Shown here: piece after piece, positions 19,356 to 29,852 of the stretch
Position numbering within the stretch: the first letter of the stretch is position 1
Layout: each line of letters starts with the position of its first letter
NCBI RefSeq assembly: GCF_004358185.1
Contig: NZ_SMUV01000071.1
Location: 213,751-277,750, forward strand
Reading direction: 5' to 3'
Source: Antarcticimicrobium luteum
GTDB taxonomy: Bacteria; Pseudomonadota; Alphaproteobacteria; Rhodobacterales; Rhodobacteraceae
DNA: 64,000 nt
Translations under genes and position numbers: made by a program
Notes under the pieces: generated by a model
What the model saw: the letters and a program-made list of their open reading frames with translations, nothing else
The model's database searches: none
What the model was told of the DNA's origin: nothing

Positions 19356-19376
19356 GCCGGGCGGACCCCGCCCGGC
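19356..19376. terminator. Hairpin between convergent peroxiredoxin and phhB
   Basis: Perfect 9-bp stem GCCGGGCGG / CCGCCCGGC with loop ACC placed just after the peroxiredoxin stop and before the phhB stop. There is no T-run; it may block read-through from both sides. Confidence 0.4.
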
Positions 19377-19386
19377 AATCCCCGGC

Positions 19387-19676
19387 TCAGACCAGCCCGT
19401 CCAGCTTGCGGGCGAGCTTGGCGTCCAGCGCGCTCAGACCGCCAACGTCATGGGTGGTCAGCACCACCTCCACCCGGTTGTAGACATTGCGCCATTCCGG
19501 GTGGTGGTTCCACTTCTCGGCCCAGATCGCCACCCGGGTCATCCAGCCAAAGGCATCGACGAAGGTCTCAAAGGTGAAGGTCTTGGCGATGGCATCGCGT
19601 CCCTCGACCATCTGCCAGCCGTTCTTCAACAGCGGGTCCAGCAGCGGGCCGCGGGTTTCCTCGGACAGTCGCTCGC

Positions 19677-19680
<4 letters not shown>
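19387..19680 (-). CDS. phhB: Pterin-4a-carbinolamine dehydratase
   Basis: A 97-aa PCD/DCoH protein that dehydrates 4a-hydroxytetrahydropterin. The active-site block [15 protein letters not shown] with THD at the end is fully conserved (His-His-Pro-x-Trp). GGAGGAGAAGGA precedes the ATG, whose first bases overlap the stop of the FemAB-like gene. No phenylalanine hydroxylase is in this window, so it may serve Moco or another pterin pathway. Confidence 0.93.
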
Positions 19681-20864
<1,184 letters not shown>

Positions 20865-20909
20865 GATCCCTCCGGGCCTGTTCCCTATTTGTGGCCCCCG
20901 GGATGCGGT

Positions 20910-21686
20910 TCAAGCCGGGATCGCGGCGGCGTAGCCCTCGAAGGTGATATTGTCGGCAAGTTTGCGCGCCTCTGCCTCTGCTTCGGGCGACCGGATGGTC
21001 CAGCACAGCACCGGCACCCCATCGGAATGCAGCGCACGCACGCGGGGACGGGACAGATCCCCGGCCTGATGGCTGATGAAACCGGCGCCAACGCGCTCGA
21101 AATCGGGGATCGCGCGCAGCCTTTCACAGGTTTCGACCGTCAGCGGCCAGTCGGCGGGATCATAGCTGCAGGTGGTCAGCCCACGCGGCAGTTCAGGCGC
21201 CAGGCGCGCCAACTCGGCCATGCTGTGCGGGTTGAAGGACATCACCGCGACCGGCCCGGCATAGCCCGACAGCGCCCGCGCGGTGGCGGCCTCCAGCGAG
21301 CCGACATCGGGGCCCATGGCGCCGTCCTGATCCTTCAGTTCGACCAGCAGCGGCACCCGGCCCGCCACCAGATCGAGGATTTCCTCGAACCGCGGGATGG
21401 TCTCGCCGTCGCCGTTGAGCAGCGGGATCGCCGAGGCCTCTGCCGCGCTGCGCCGGCGCAGCGGGCCGGCCTGCCCGGTCAGCCGGCCAAGGTCGTAGTC
21501 GTGGAACACCATCGCCGCGCCGTCGGCGGTGAGCTGCAGGTCGATCTCGATCCCGTAGCCCGCCGCGATCGCCGCGCGGATCGCCGCGCGGCTGTTTTCG
21601 GGGCGCCCGCTGGCGATGTCATGATAGGCCCGGTGCGCCACCGGCAGGCGCAAAAGGGCGTCGGGCAGGACGGGCAATCCGGTCAT
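20910..21686 (-). CDS. Glycerophosphodiester phosphodiesterase
   Basis: A 258-aa GDPD-family TIM barrel that cleaves glycerophosphodiesters to glycerol-3-phosphate and alcohol. Conserved residues are H18-R19, E30-N31-S32, the metal ligands E47 and D49 in GIEIDLQLT, and H62-D63 (VFHDYDL). There is no signal peptide, so it acts in the cytosol. ATGA overlap with the RidA stop; 45 bp before the FemAB-like gene. Confidence 0.93.
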   Translation of the reverse strand: MTGLPVLPDALLRLPVAHRAYHDIASGRPENSRAAIRAAIAAGYGIEIDLQLTADGAAMVFHDYDLGRLTGQAGPLRRRSAAEASAIPLLNGDGETIPRFEEILDLVAGRVPLLVELKDQDGAMGPDVGSLEAATARALSGYAGPVAVMSFNPHSMAELARLAPELPRGLTTCSYDPADWPLTVETCERLRAIPDFERVGAGFISHQAGDLSRPRVRALHSDGVPVLCWTIRSPEAEAEARKLADNITFEGYAAAIPA

Positions 21687-22144
21687 CGCAGCTGGAATAT
21701 CCCTTCGATCTCGACCGCGACGCCCAGCGGCAGCGACGCCGCCGACACCGCCGAGCGCGAATGCCGCCCGGCCTCGCCCAGCGCCTCGACCAGGAAATCC
21801 GAGGCGCCGTTGACCACCTGCGGCTGCTGGGTGAAATCGCCGGTCGAGTTGACGAAGCCGGTCAGCTTGATCACCCGCACCAGTTGATCCAGATCACCGC
21901 CACAGGCCGCCCGCACCTGGGCCAGAAGGCCCAGCGCACAGCGTTTAGCGGCGGCCGCACCGGCCTCGACATCCATGGTGTCGCCAAGCTTGCCGGTGAT
22001 CAGATTGCCGCCCTCATCGATCGAAATCTGGCCCGAAACGTACAACGTGTCGCCCACCCGCACGTAGGGTACATAGTTTGCCGCCGGGGCCGGCGCGGCG
22101 GGCAGGGTCACGCCCATCTCGTCCAGTTTGCCTTGAATGCTCAT
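21683..22144 (-). CDS. RidA/YjgF-family protein
   Basis: A 153-aa member of the Rid family, which hydrolyse reactive enamine/imine intermediates. The subfamily is the longer one with LYVSGQISIDEGGNLI near residue 34 and the C-terminal SRSAVSAASLPLGVAVEIEGIF; the Arg in SRSAV matches the catalytic Arg of archetypal RidA. True deaminase activity is plausible but unproven for this subgroup. It is coupled to the GDPD gene downstream. Confidence 0.9.
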   Translation of the reverse strand: MSIQGKLDEMGVTLPAAPAPAANYVPYVRVGDTLYVSGQISIDEGGNLITGKLGDTMDVEAGAAAAKRCALGLLAQVRAACGGDLDQLVRVIKLTGFVNSTGDFTQQPQVVNGASDFLVEALGEAGRHSRSAVSAASLPLGVAVEIEGIFQLR

Positions 22145-22215
22145 CGTCTCTCTCCTGTTCTTCGTTCAGCCAGTCCCGTCGCCGCAATGTTCCGGCCCTT
22201 GGGGTCCGACCCTCC

Positions 22216-23655
22216 TCAGGTTTCGCGGAACGCCTTGGTGAAATAATCCGCAAGCGGTTTGACCAGATAGGCCAGCGGCGACCGGTCGGTCGTGCGCACA
22301 AAGGCCTCGACCGGCATCCCGGGGATCAGCACGGTGCCCTCTGGCAGCTTGTCCATCTGCCCCTCGTCCAGAACGATCTCGGCGCGGTAGAACGACAGCC
22401 CGCTCGCCTCGTCCTGGAAGGCGTCGGCGGAAATCTTGGTCACCGAGCCGAGCAGTTCGGGCGTCTGACGCTGATCCAGCGAGGCCAGGCGCAGGTGCAC
22501 CGGCTGGCCGATGTAAATCTCGTCCACATGGATCGGGTCGACCCGCCCGGCAATCACCAGCGGGCGATCCTGCGGCACCAGGAAAAGGACCGGGTCGGCC
22601 GGTCCGATCACCGAACGCGGCGTGTGCACGCGCATCCCATAGACCACGCCCGAGACCGGCGCCGTGATCTCCAGCCGGGCCAGCCGGTCCTTGAGCGAGC
22701 GGCGCTGCTCGGCCAGTTCCAGTTCCTGATAGCGCAGGTCGCGCAGGCGCGTGATCGCCTCTTCGCGCCGGCCGGTGCCAAGCTTGAGCGTTTCGATCTC
22801 GATCTCGGTAATCCGGCCCTCGGCCTGCGCCTTGGAGGCCTTCAGTTCGCCCAGCGTGCCGTCCAGATTGGCCGACGTGCGGCGCAGGTTCAGCACGGTG
22901 GAGGCCTGCGCCAGCCCGCGGTCCAGCAGCGATTGCTGATTGGCCAGCTCCTCCTGGATCAGTTCGAGCTGGATCTTGAGCGAGTCCTGTTGCGCCTCGA
23001 TCCCTTCGATCTGGCTGCGGATCTGGTTGCGGCGCTTTTCCAGTTGCTCGATCTCGCGGTTCTCGGAATCGGTGCGTGCGTGGAACAGCCGCCGCTGCCC
23101 CTCGACCAGTTCCGCCACTTCCGGACGGTCCTTGGCCACCTCCAGCACTTCGGGGTCGAACTCAACCGCGGACGTCTCGTCGCGCTCGGCCTCAAGGCGG
23201 CCGCGCCGGGCCATCAATTCAAAAAGCTGCCCCTCGATGATCACCAGTTGCGAGGACATGTCCCGCGAATCCAGCCGGATCAGGGTCTGACCCTTTTCGA
23301 CGAGATCGCCCTCGTCGACATAGATCTCGGCGACCACGCCGCCGTCGAGATGCTGAACCACCTGGCGGTTCTGGTCCACCTCGATCCGCCCGCTGACCAC
23401 CACCGCACCGGCAATGGTCGACAGGGCCGCCCAGCTGCCGAAACCGCCGACCAGCGTCAGCAGGCCCAACATGCCGACAATCAGCGGCTTTCTCGCCGAC
23501 CAGCCGCGCGCGGCGGGTTTCTTCGGCGTGGCCGGGGCGGGCCGTGCGACCGGGGCGGTGCCGCTCTTCTTCGCCAGCACCGCCTTGGTCGTCTTGTCCA
23601 CCTCGCTCCGCGTCACTTTCTTCGGCGCGATCTTGCTCAGCTCTTTCCCGGTCAT
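22216..23655 (-). CDS. HlyD-family type I secretion periplasmic adaptor
   Basis: Membrane-fusion protein of 479 aa that links an ABC exporter to an outer-membrane channel. It has a long cytosolic N-terminal part (about 55 residues, rich in Lys, Ala and Pro), one transmembrane helix (about 57-80), a biotinyl-lipoyl-like barrel start (VVQHLDGGVVAEIYVDEGD), a long coiled coil (about 135-310), and the HlyD/PrtE C-terminal motif GMPVEAFVRTTDRSPLAYLVKPL. Its ATG overlaps the ABC gene stop. No TolC gene is adjacent. Confidence 0.93.
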   Translation of the reverse strand: MTGKELSKIAPKKVTRSEVDKTTKAVLAKKSGTAPVARPAPATPKKPAARGWSARKPLIVGMLGLLTLVGGFGSWAALSTIAGAVVVSGRIEVDQNRQVVQHLDGGVVAEIYVDEGDLVEKGQTLIRLDSRDMSSQLVIIEGQLFELMARRGRLEAERDETSAVEFDPEVLEVAKDRPEVAELVEGQRRLFHARTDSENREIEQLEKRRNQIRSQIEGIEAQQDSLKIQLELIQEELANQQSLLDRGLAQASTVLNLRRTSANLDGTLGELKASKAQAEGRITEIEIETLKLGTGRREEAITRLRDLRYQELELAEQRRSLKDRLARLEITAPVSGVVYGMRVHTPRSVIGPADPVLFLVPQDRPLVIAGRVDPIHVDEIYIGQPVHLRLASLDQRQTPELLGSVTKISADAFQDEASGLSFYRAEIVLDEGQMDKLPEGTVLIPGMPVEAFVRTTDRSPLAYLVKPLADYFTKAFRET

Positions 23656-25400
23656 TTCATGCCGCCCATTCCGGCCGATTTCAGCAATTGCTGGTGGTTC
23701 GAGACCATTTCACGCAACACCTGTTCCTTGGGCCCGAAGGCCGTCCGGTGGCCGTCGTCGAGGACCATCAACATATCGCATTCCTGGATCGCCGAGGGCC
23801 GGTGCGCCATGATCAGCACCGATTTCCCGGCCGCCTTCATCGCCTTGATCGCATTGTTCAGCGCCATCGACCCTTCGTTGTCGAGATTCGAGTTCGGCTC
23901 GTCCAGAATCAGGATCACCGGATTGTCATAAAGCGCGCGGGCCAGCGCCACGCGCTGCATCTGGCCACCAGAAAGCCGCCCGCCGCCCGCCGTCACGCGC
24001 GTGTCGTAGCCGTCGGGCAAGGACACGATCAGATCATGCGCCGCCGCCATCCTGGCCGCCGCGACGACCTTTTCGCTGTCCGGCTCGGGCGCCATGCGGG
24101 CAATATTCTCGGCGATCGTGCCGTCGAACAGCTGCACCCGCTGCGGCAGGTAGCCGATATGCTGGCCCAGAACGTCAGGGGCATATTGGTCCAGCGCGGC
24201 GCCGTCCAGCCGCACGGTGCCGCCCGCCGGTTTCCAGAACCCGGTCAGGGTACGCGCCAGGGTCGTCTTGCCCGACCCGGAGGGACCGATCACCCCCATG
24301 GCCTGGCCCGGCTCGACCTTGAAGCTCACGGTTTTCAATTTCGCCCGGCTGTCGCCCGGCGGCACCACGGTCAGCGCATGTGCCTCCAGCCGCGCCTTGG
24401 GTTGCGGCAGGGCGGTGCGCGTCTGATCCGGGGGCACCTTGCTCAGCAGCTCGCCCAGTTGCAGCCACCCTTTGCGGGCACGCTGGATGTTCGGCCAATG
24501 GCCGACAAGCTGTTCGATCGGCGCCAGCGCCCGGCCCAGCAGGATCGACGCAGCGATCATCACGCCCGCCGTCACCTCGCCCTGAAGCACCAGGTAGGCG
24601 CCCAGACCCAGCATCGCCGATTGCAGGAACATCCGCAGCGTCTTGGTCAACGACGAGAAACTGCCGCTCACGTCATTGGCGAGCACCGATTCCACCAGCG
24701 ATTCATCGCGGGTGTGGTTCCAGCGGTCGAAGGCGGCGCCGCGCATGCCCATAGACTGGATCGTCTCGGCCTCGTGGCGAATCTCTTCGGCCATCAGCCC
24801 GGCGCGATGCGAGGTGACGTTGGCCTGCTGCACCGGCTTGCGCGAAAAGATCTGGTTCAGGATGGTGATCAGCACCAAAAGCCCGCCGCCCGACACCGCG
24901 AGGATGCCCAGCCAGGGGTGGAACAGCGAGATGCCGAACAGGAAAAACGGTGTCCAGGGCAGATCGAACAGCGACATGAACGGGGGTGAGGCATACAGCC
25001 GCTGCACCGCTTCGAGATCGCTCAGTCCGGTCTGCGCAACCGGATCGTTGGCCACGGCCGAACGTTTCAGCATCGCCTCGAACACGCGCCGGTCCAGCGC
25101 CCCCTGAAAGCGTGCGCCGACCCGCGCCATGATCCGGCCTCGGGAGAAGTCCAGGATCCCCATCGTGCCGTAGAGGAAAGCCACCAGCAGCGATAGGGCG
25201 ACCAGCGTTTCCTCTGACCGGCTGCCCAGCACCCGGTCATAGACCTGCAGCATGTAGAGCGGCCCGGTCAGCATCAGCAGGTTCGCGAAAAAGCTGAAAA
25301 GGCCGACGGCCCAGAACAATGGGCGGCTCTGTTTCCGGGCCTCGACGAGTTCGACGAACCCATCCCAGTTGGAACCGCTGCTACGATAGGGGGCGGACAT
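23652..25400 (-). CDS. Type I secretion system ABC permease/ATPase (PrtD/AprD type)
   Basis: A 582-aa half-transporter with an N-terminal six-helix membrane domain and C-terminal ATPase, Walker A GPSGSGKTT near 371, signature LSGGQMQRVALARALY, Walker B VILILDEPNSNLD, and the H-loop MAHRPS. The PrtD-type N-terminus lacks the C39 peptidase-like domain of HlyB, so the cargo should carry a C-terminal uncleaved signal. Start at 25400 (MSAPYRSSG). The cargo gene is not adjacent; neither neighbour has RTX repeats. Confidence 0.93.
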   Translation of the reverse strand: MSAPYRSSGSNWDGFVELVEARKQSRPLFWAVGLFSFFANLLMLTGPLYMLQVYDRVLGSRSEETLVALSLLVAFLYGTMGILDFSRGRIMARVGARFQGALDRRVFEAMLKRSAVANDPVAQTGLSDLEAVQRLYASPPFMSLFDLPWTPFFLFGISLFHPWLGILAVSGGGLLVLITILNQIFSRKPVQQANVTSHRAGLMAEEIRHEAETIQSMGMRGAAFDRWNHTRDESLVESVLANDVSGSFSSLTKTLRMFLQSAMLGLGAYLVLQGEVTAGVMIAASILLGRALAPIEQLVGHWPNIQRARKGWLQLGELLSKVPPDQTRTALPQPKARLEAHALTVVPPGDSRAKLKTVSFKVEPGQAMGVIGPSGSGKTTLARTLTGFWKPAGGTVRLDGAALDQYAPDVLGQHIGYLPQRVQLFDGTIAENIARMAPEPDSEKVVAAARMAAAHDLIVSLPDGYDTRVTAGGGRLSGGQMQRVALARALYDNPVILILDEPNSNLDNEGSMALNNAIKAMKAAGKSVLIMAHRPSAIQECDMLMVLDDGHRTAFGPKEQVLREMVSNHQQLLKSAGMGGMK

Positions 25401-25590
25401 ATTCTTCCAGTATATTTGCGGCCTCAAGCGGCCATAATTTCGGCGTCATCGCGCTTTTTGCGTCCGACTCTGTTTCAATACGGTCACACATCCATTATTG
25501 GAGCGAGTACCACTTTTGCTGGTCATGTACGAGCCTACATTTTCAGAAGTTGCCCACCAACTGCAAGCATCAACGGATTGTCATACGGAT

Positions 25591-26352
25591 ATGAAATTTT
25601 CCCCTCGTGCCTTGACCCTTTTCTTTGCGATCCTTTCCGCAGGTCTGCTGTCGGCTTGCGTGATCCGGACGCCCGAGCAGAAGGCAAGCGGCGAAATCTT
25701 CGACCCCTACGAGCGCACCAATCGTTCGATACACGCCTTCAACCTGGGCGTTGACAAGGCCGTCTTCCGCCCCGCCTCCAAGAGCTATGTCACCATCGTG
25801 CCCGAACCGATGGTCGACAGTTTCAACCATTTCGCGCAGAATCTCTCGATGCCGGGCATGATGGTTGACTCGCTCCTGCAGGGCAGGATCAAGCAGGCCG
25901 GGATCGCGCTTGCGCGTTTTGTCATCAACTCCACCGTGGGCTTTGCCGGGCTGGCCGATCCGGCCTCGGACTTCGACATTCCGGAGGTCGACACCGATTT
26001 CGGCGAGACGCTCTATGTCTGGGGCTTTGACGAGGGCGCCTATGTCGAATTGCCGCTGTATGGGCCGTCCACGACGCGCGATGCGGTGGGCGTCGTGGTC
26101 AATCTGTTCACCAATCCGCTCGACTACACCGATCCCCGTCCCGCCGACAATCTGGGCCTGTATAGCGAGGTTGTGCGCCGGATGGGCGACCGGGGCCGCT
26201 ATTCGGACACCGTCGATGCGATGCTGTACGAAAGCGCGGACAGCTACGCTCAACTCCGGACGCTTTACCTCCAAAATCGCCGCTTCGATCTGGAAGGCGA
26301 GAATACCGACCTCTACATTACTCCTGACGAGATAAGCACCGAGGGTTTCTGA
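25591..26352 (+). CDS. mlaA: MlaA (VacJ) family lipoprotein
   Basis: Outer-membrane lipoprotein of the Mla phospholipid transport pathway, which removes misplaced phospholipids from the outer leaflet. The 253-aa protein has a signal peptide with lipobox LLSAC (Cys23), then the family block FDPYERTNRSIHAFNLGVDK and FINSTVGFAGLADPAS, and ends DEISTEGF. It directly abuts the MlaC-like gene (TGA-ATG), so the pair is one unit. The MlaFEDB transporter genes are not in the window. Confidence 0.92.
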   Translation: MKFSPRALTLFFAILSAGLLSACVIRTPEQKASGEIFDPYERTNRSIHAFNLGVDKAVFRPASKSYVTIVPEPMVDSFNHFAQNLSMPGMMVDSLLQGRIKQAGIALARFVINSTVGFAGLADPASDFDIPEVDTDFGETLYVWGFDEGAYVELPLYGPSTTRDAVGVVVNLFTNPLDYTDPRPADNLGLYSEVVRRMGDRGRYSDTVDAMLYESADSYAQLRTLYLQNRRFDLEGENTDLYITPDEISTEGF

Positions 26353-26958
26353 ATGACTGTTTTTGTTACGCGGCGCCACATCATCGGGTCCATTTCCGCA
26401 GCGGCCGGCCTGGCCGCCCTGCCGGGGGCAGCATTGGCCCTGAACCCGGGTCTGGCCCGCAGCATGGTCGACAAGCTGGTTGCCGAGATCAACCGGGTGA
26501 TCGACAGCGGCAAGTCCGAAGCGTCGATGTATCGGGATTTCGAGAGTATCTTCAAAGATTATTCCGACACCTCCTATATCGCCGCCTATGCGCTGGGAGT
26601 GGACGGGCGCCGCGCCTCCAGCAGCCAGAAGCGTGCCTTTACCGCGGCCTTCACCGGCTACATCTCGCGCAAGTACGGCAAGCGATTCCGCGAATTCATC
26701 GGCGGCAAGCTGGTGGTCGAGGACGTGCGCCAGGTCAAGAATTTCCTCGAGGTGCGCACCACCGCCTATCTGCGCGGCGAGTCGCCCTTTGAGGTGGCCT
26801 TCCACGTCTCCGACCGCACCGGGCGCGAGTTGTTCTTCAACATCTATATCGAAGGCGTGAACATGCTGCTGACCGAGCGGACCGAAATCGGTGCGATGCT
26901 CGATGCGCGCCGGGGCGATATCGACCGGCTGATCGCGGATCTCAAACACACCGGCTGA
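26353..26958 (+). CDS. MlaC-like periplasmic phospholipid-binding protein (Tat-type signal)
   Basis: A 201-aa MlaC/Ttg2D-family protein (toluene-tolerance family). After the signal come MYRDFESIFKDYSD, an alpha-helical region ending SRKYGKRFREFIGGKL, and a beta-sheet carrying VRTTAYLRGESPFEVAFHV. It would carry phospholipids between MlaA and the inner-membrane transporter. The signal peptide has twin Arg followed by a hydrophobic run (TRRHIIGSISAAAGLAALPG), which suggests Tat export. It starts on the base after the mlaA stop. Confidence 0.85.
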   Translation: MTVFVTRRHIIGSISAAAGLAALPGAALALNPGLARSMVDKLVAEINRVIDSGKSEASMYRDFESIFKDYSDTSYIAAYALGVDGRRASSSQKRAFTAAFTGYISRKYGKRFREFIGGKLVVEDVRQVKNFLEVRTTAYLRGESPFEVAFHVSDRTGRELFFNIYIEGVNMLLTERTEIGAMLDARRGDIDRLIADLKHTG

Positions 26959-26984
26959 CCCGCGCGGACAAGCCGTCAGAACCC

Positions 26985-27013
26985 GGGCCGCGATGTTCCG
27001 CATCGCGGCCCTT
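26985..27013 (+). terminator. Terminator-like hairpin after the mlaA-mlaC pair
   Basis: An 11-bp perfect stem GGGCCGCGATG (26985-26995) / CATCGCGGCCC (27001-27011) with loop TTCCG, followed by the short T-containing stretch TTGCCGTT. It lies 26 bases after the MlaC-like stop and ahead of the convergent PBP gene. Confidence 0.55.
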
Positions 27014-27036
27014 GCCGTTCCGGGGCGATGACGGCA

Positions 27037-29232
27037 TCAGCGATTGGCAGCGCCGCGCCCGAAGATGTCGCGCAGGAGCTGGTTGACCGCGCCGCCGACC
27101 CCGCCTTCGGCACCGCCGCCGGTCGCCTCGCCGTCCGGCCGGTGCGGTGGGATCGGCTCGCGCATCGGCAGCGGCCTGGGCGTGCGCCCCTCATGCACGC
27201 GAACCATGGTCTCGTGCCAGATTTCCGCGGGCAGCCCGCTGCCGGTGACGCCCTTGAGCGGGGTATTGTCGTCATACCCCATCCAGACCCCGGCAACATA
27301 GTCGGCGGAAAATCCGATGAACCAGGCATCGCGCGCCTGTTGCGAGGTGCCGGTCTTGCCCGCCACCTGCCATCCGGGGATCTGCGCCCGGCTGCCGGTG
27401 CCCTCGGTGACGACCTTTTCCAGCATCCAGATCAGTTGTTCGGCGGCCTCGGTGCGGATCACCCGCTCGCCGATGCCGCCGGCGGCGCCGAACAGCGGCG
27501 TGTCATCGCCCAGCAGCCGCAGTTCGGTAAGGCCGAAGGGGGTCACCGACGAGCCGCCGTTCAGGATTCCCGCATAGGCGCCCGTCATCTCGATCAGCGT
27601 GCTTTCCGAGGCCCCCAGCGCCAGCGCCGGACCGGCCGCCAGATCGCTGTCGATGCCGAACTCGCTGGCGACGATGCGCACCTTGTCGCGCCCGTATTTC
27701 TCCGAGGTTTTCACCGCCGGAATGTTCAGTGACTTTTTCAGCGCCTCGGTCAGCGTGACCCGGCCATAATGCTTGTGGGTATAGTTCTCGGGGCACCACT
27801 GGCCCGAGCCGGGAATGGTCATGCAGAATGGCTCATCCACCACCGTGTCCAGCGGCGAGGCCCCCAGATCCAGCGCGGTGGCATAGACGAATGGCTTGAA
27901 CGCCGAGCCGGTCTGCCGCTTGGCCTGGGAGGCGCGGTTGAACACCCCCGAGACCCGCGTCTTGCGCCCGCCCACCATGGCGCGCACGGCGCCGTCGGCG
28001 CTCATCACCACGATCGCCGCCTGCGCCTTGGACCCGTCGCTCACCCGCTCCTGGAACACGAATTTCATCGCCTCTTCGGCCGCGGCCTGGATGTTCTGGT
28101 CCAGCGTGGTCTTGATGATCACGTCCTCGGTGGTCTTGTCGCCGAAGAACTCCGGCGTCTCGTCCATCACCCAATCGGCGAAATAGCCGCCGGCGCGGGC
28201 CGCTGCCGCCTCGGACAGTTCGGCCGGTTGCCTGCGCGCCTGGTCCGCCTCTGCCGTGGTCAGATAACCCTGATCCTCCATCAGCCCGACGATGACCCCG
28301 GCCCGGTTCTGCGCACGGGTCAGGCTGTTGGTGGGCGCATAGCGCGTCGGTGCCGCCAGAAGACCGGCCAGCATCGCCGCCTCAGACGGGCTAACCTCGG
28401 CCGCCGATTTGCCGAAATAGCGCTGGCTGGCCGCCTCGAAGCCGCGGGCGCCGGCCCCCAGAAAGGCGCGGTTCATGTAGATGGTCAGGATCTCGTCCTT
28501 GGAGTACTTGACCTCCATCGCCATGGCATAGATTGCCTCCTTGACCTTGCGCCACAGTGTGCCCTGACGGCAATTGGCCTCGTATTCCGCCTCGGTCTGG
28601 CCGGAACTCGGGTCGAACGGTTCGCCCAGGCACAGCAGCTTGGCCGTCTGCTGGGTGATGGTCGAACCGCCATGACCGGAAAGCGGTCCGCGCCCCTCGC
28701 TCAGGTTGATGCTCACGGCGCTGGCGATGCCGCGCGGGCTGATCCCGAAATGGCGGTAGAACCGCTTGTCCTCGGTGGCGATGATCGCGTTCTTGAGATT
28801 GGGCGAAACGGTGTCGGAGGTGACCACCCCGCCGAACTGGTCGCCGCGCCAGGCAAACACGTTGCCGGCGCGGTCCAGCAGCGTGACCGAACCGCGCGCG
28901 CGCCCGTCCAGCAGCGTCGCCATCTCCGGCAGCTTGGTATAGTGATAACCGACGCCGGCGGCGATCAGCAGCGCGATCACCATGCCCATGCGCCAGGAGA
29001 ACCCCCAGATCAGCCCGAAGATCCAGCGGATCAAGGCCCGGATCGCGCCGAAGAACCCGCCGCCTCCGCCATTGCTTTTGCGCGGGGCGGATTTGCGCGC
29101 TTTGGTCTTTGGCTTTGCCTTGGCCGCGGCCTTGCCGCCGCGCCGCGGCGTCTTGGCCGCGGATTTGCCGCCGCCGCCCGAGGGGTAGCGTTTATCGGCC
29201 ACCAGCGGTGTACGACGTGTCTGTTTGGCCAT
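27037..29232 (-). CDS. Class A penicillin-binding protein (PBP1-type, bifunctional)
   Basis: Peptidoglycan polymerase/cross-linker of 731 aa in the inner membrane. It has a basic, Lys/Pro-rich cytosolic tail (about 1-80), one transmembrane helix (about 90-110), a GT51 glycosyltransferase with EDKRFYRHFGI and HGGSTITQQTAK, and a transpeptidase with the SxxK nucleophile in GSAFKPF (near 442), SLN near 500 and KTGTS near 625. The short 40-residue region between modules fits a PBP1A-like enzyme without the OB domain. Start MAKQTRRTPL at 29232. Convergent with the mla pair. Confidence 0.93.
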   Translation of the reverse strand: MAKQTRRTPLVADKRYPSGGGGKSAAKTPRRGGKAAAKAKPKTKARKSAPRKSNGGGGGFFGAIRALIRWIFGLIWGFSWRMGMVIALLIAAGVGYHYTKLPEMATLLDGRARGSVTLLDRAGNVFAWRGDQFGGVVTSDTVSPNLKNAIIATEDKRFYRHFGISPRGIASAVSINLSEGRGPLSGHGGSTITQQTAKLLCLGEPFDPSSGQTEAEYEANCRQGTLWRKVKEAIYAMAMEVKYSKDEILTIYMNRAFLGAGARGFEAASQRYFGKSAAEVSPSEAAMLAGLLAAPTRYAPTNSLTRAQNRAGVIVGLMEDQGYLTTAEADQARRQPAELSEAAAARAGGYFADWVMDETPEFFGDKTTEDVIIKTTLDQNIQAAAEEAMKFVFQERVSDGSKAQAAIVVMSADGAVRAMVGGRKTRVSGVFNRASQAKRQTGSAFKPFVYATALDLGASPLDTVVDEPFCMTIPGSGQWCPENYTHKHYGRVTLTEALKKSLNIPAVKTSEKYGRDKVRIVASEFGIDSDLAAGPALALGASESTLIEMTGAYAGILNGGSSVTPFGLTELRLLGDDTPLFGAAGGIGERVIRTEAAEQLIWMLEKVVTEGTGSRAQIPGWQVAGKTGTSQQARDAWFIGFSADYVAGVWMGYDDNTPLKGVTGSGLPAEIWHETMVRVHEGRTPRPLPMREPIPPHRPDGEATGGGAEGGVGGAVNQLLRDIFGRGAANR

Positions 29233-29286
29233 GCCCGATCCTGCCCGATCTTTTGTTCTGCGCGCAGAATACAGTGCCGCGGATGA

Positions 29287-29826
<540 letters not shown>

Positions 29827-29852
29827 GGCGTGCAACCAAGGGAAACGGAGCT

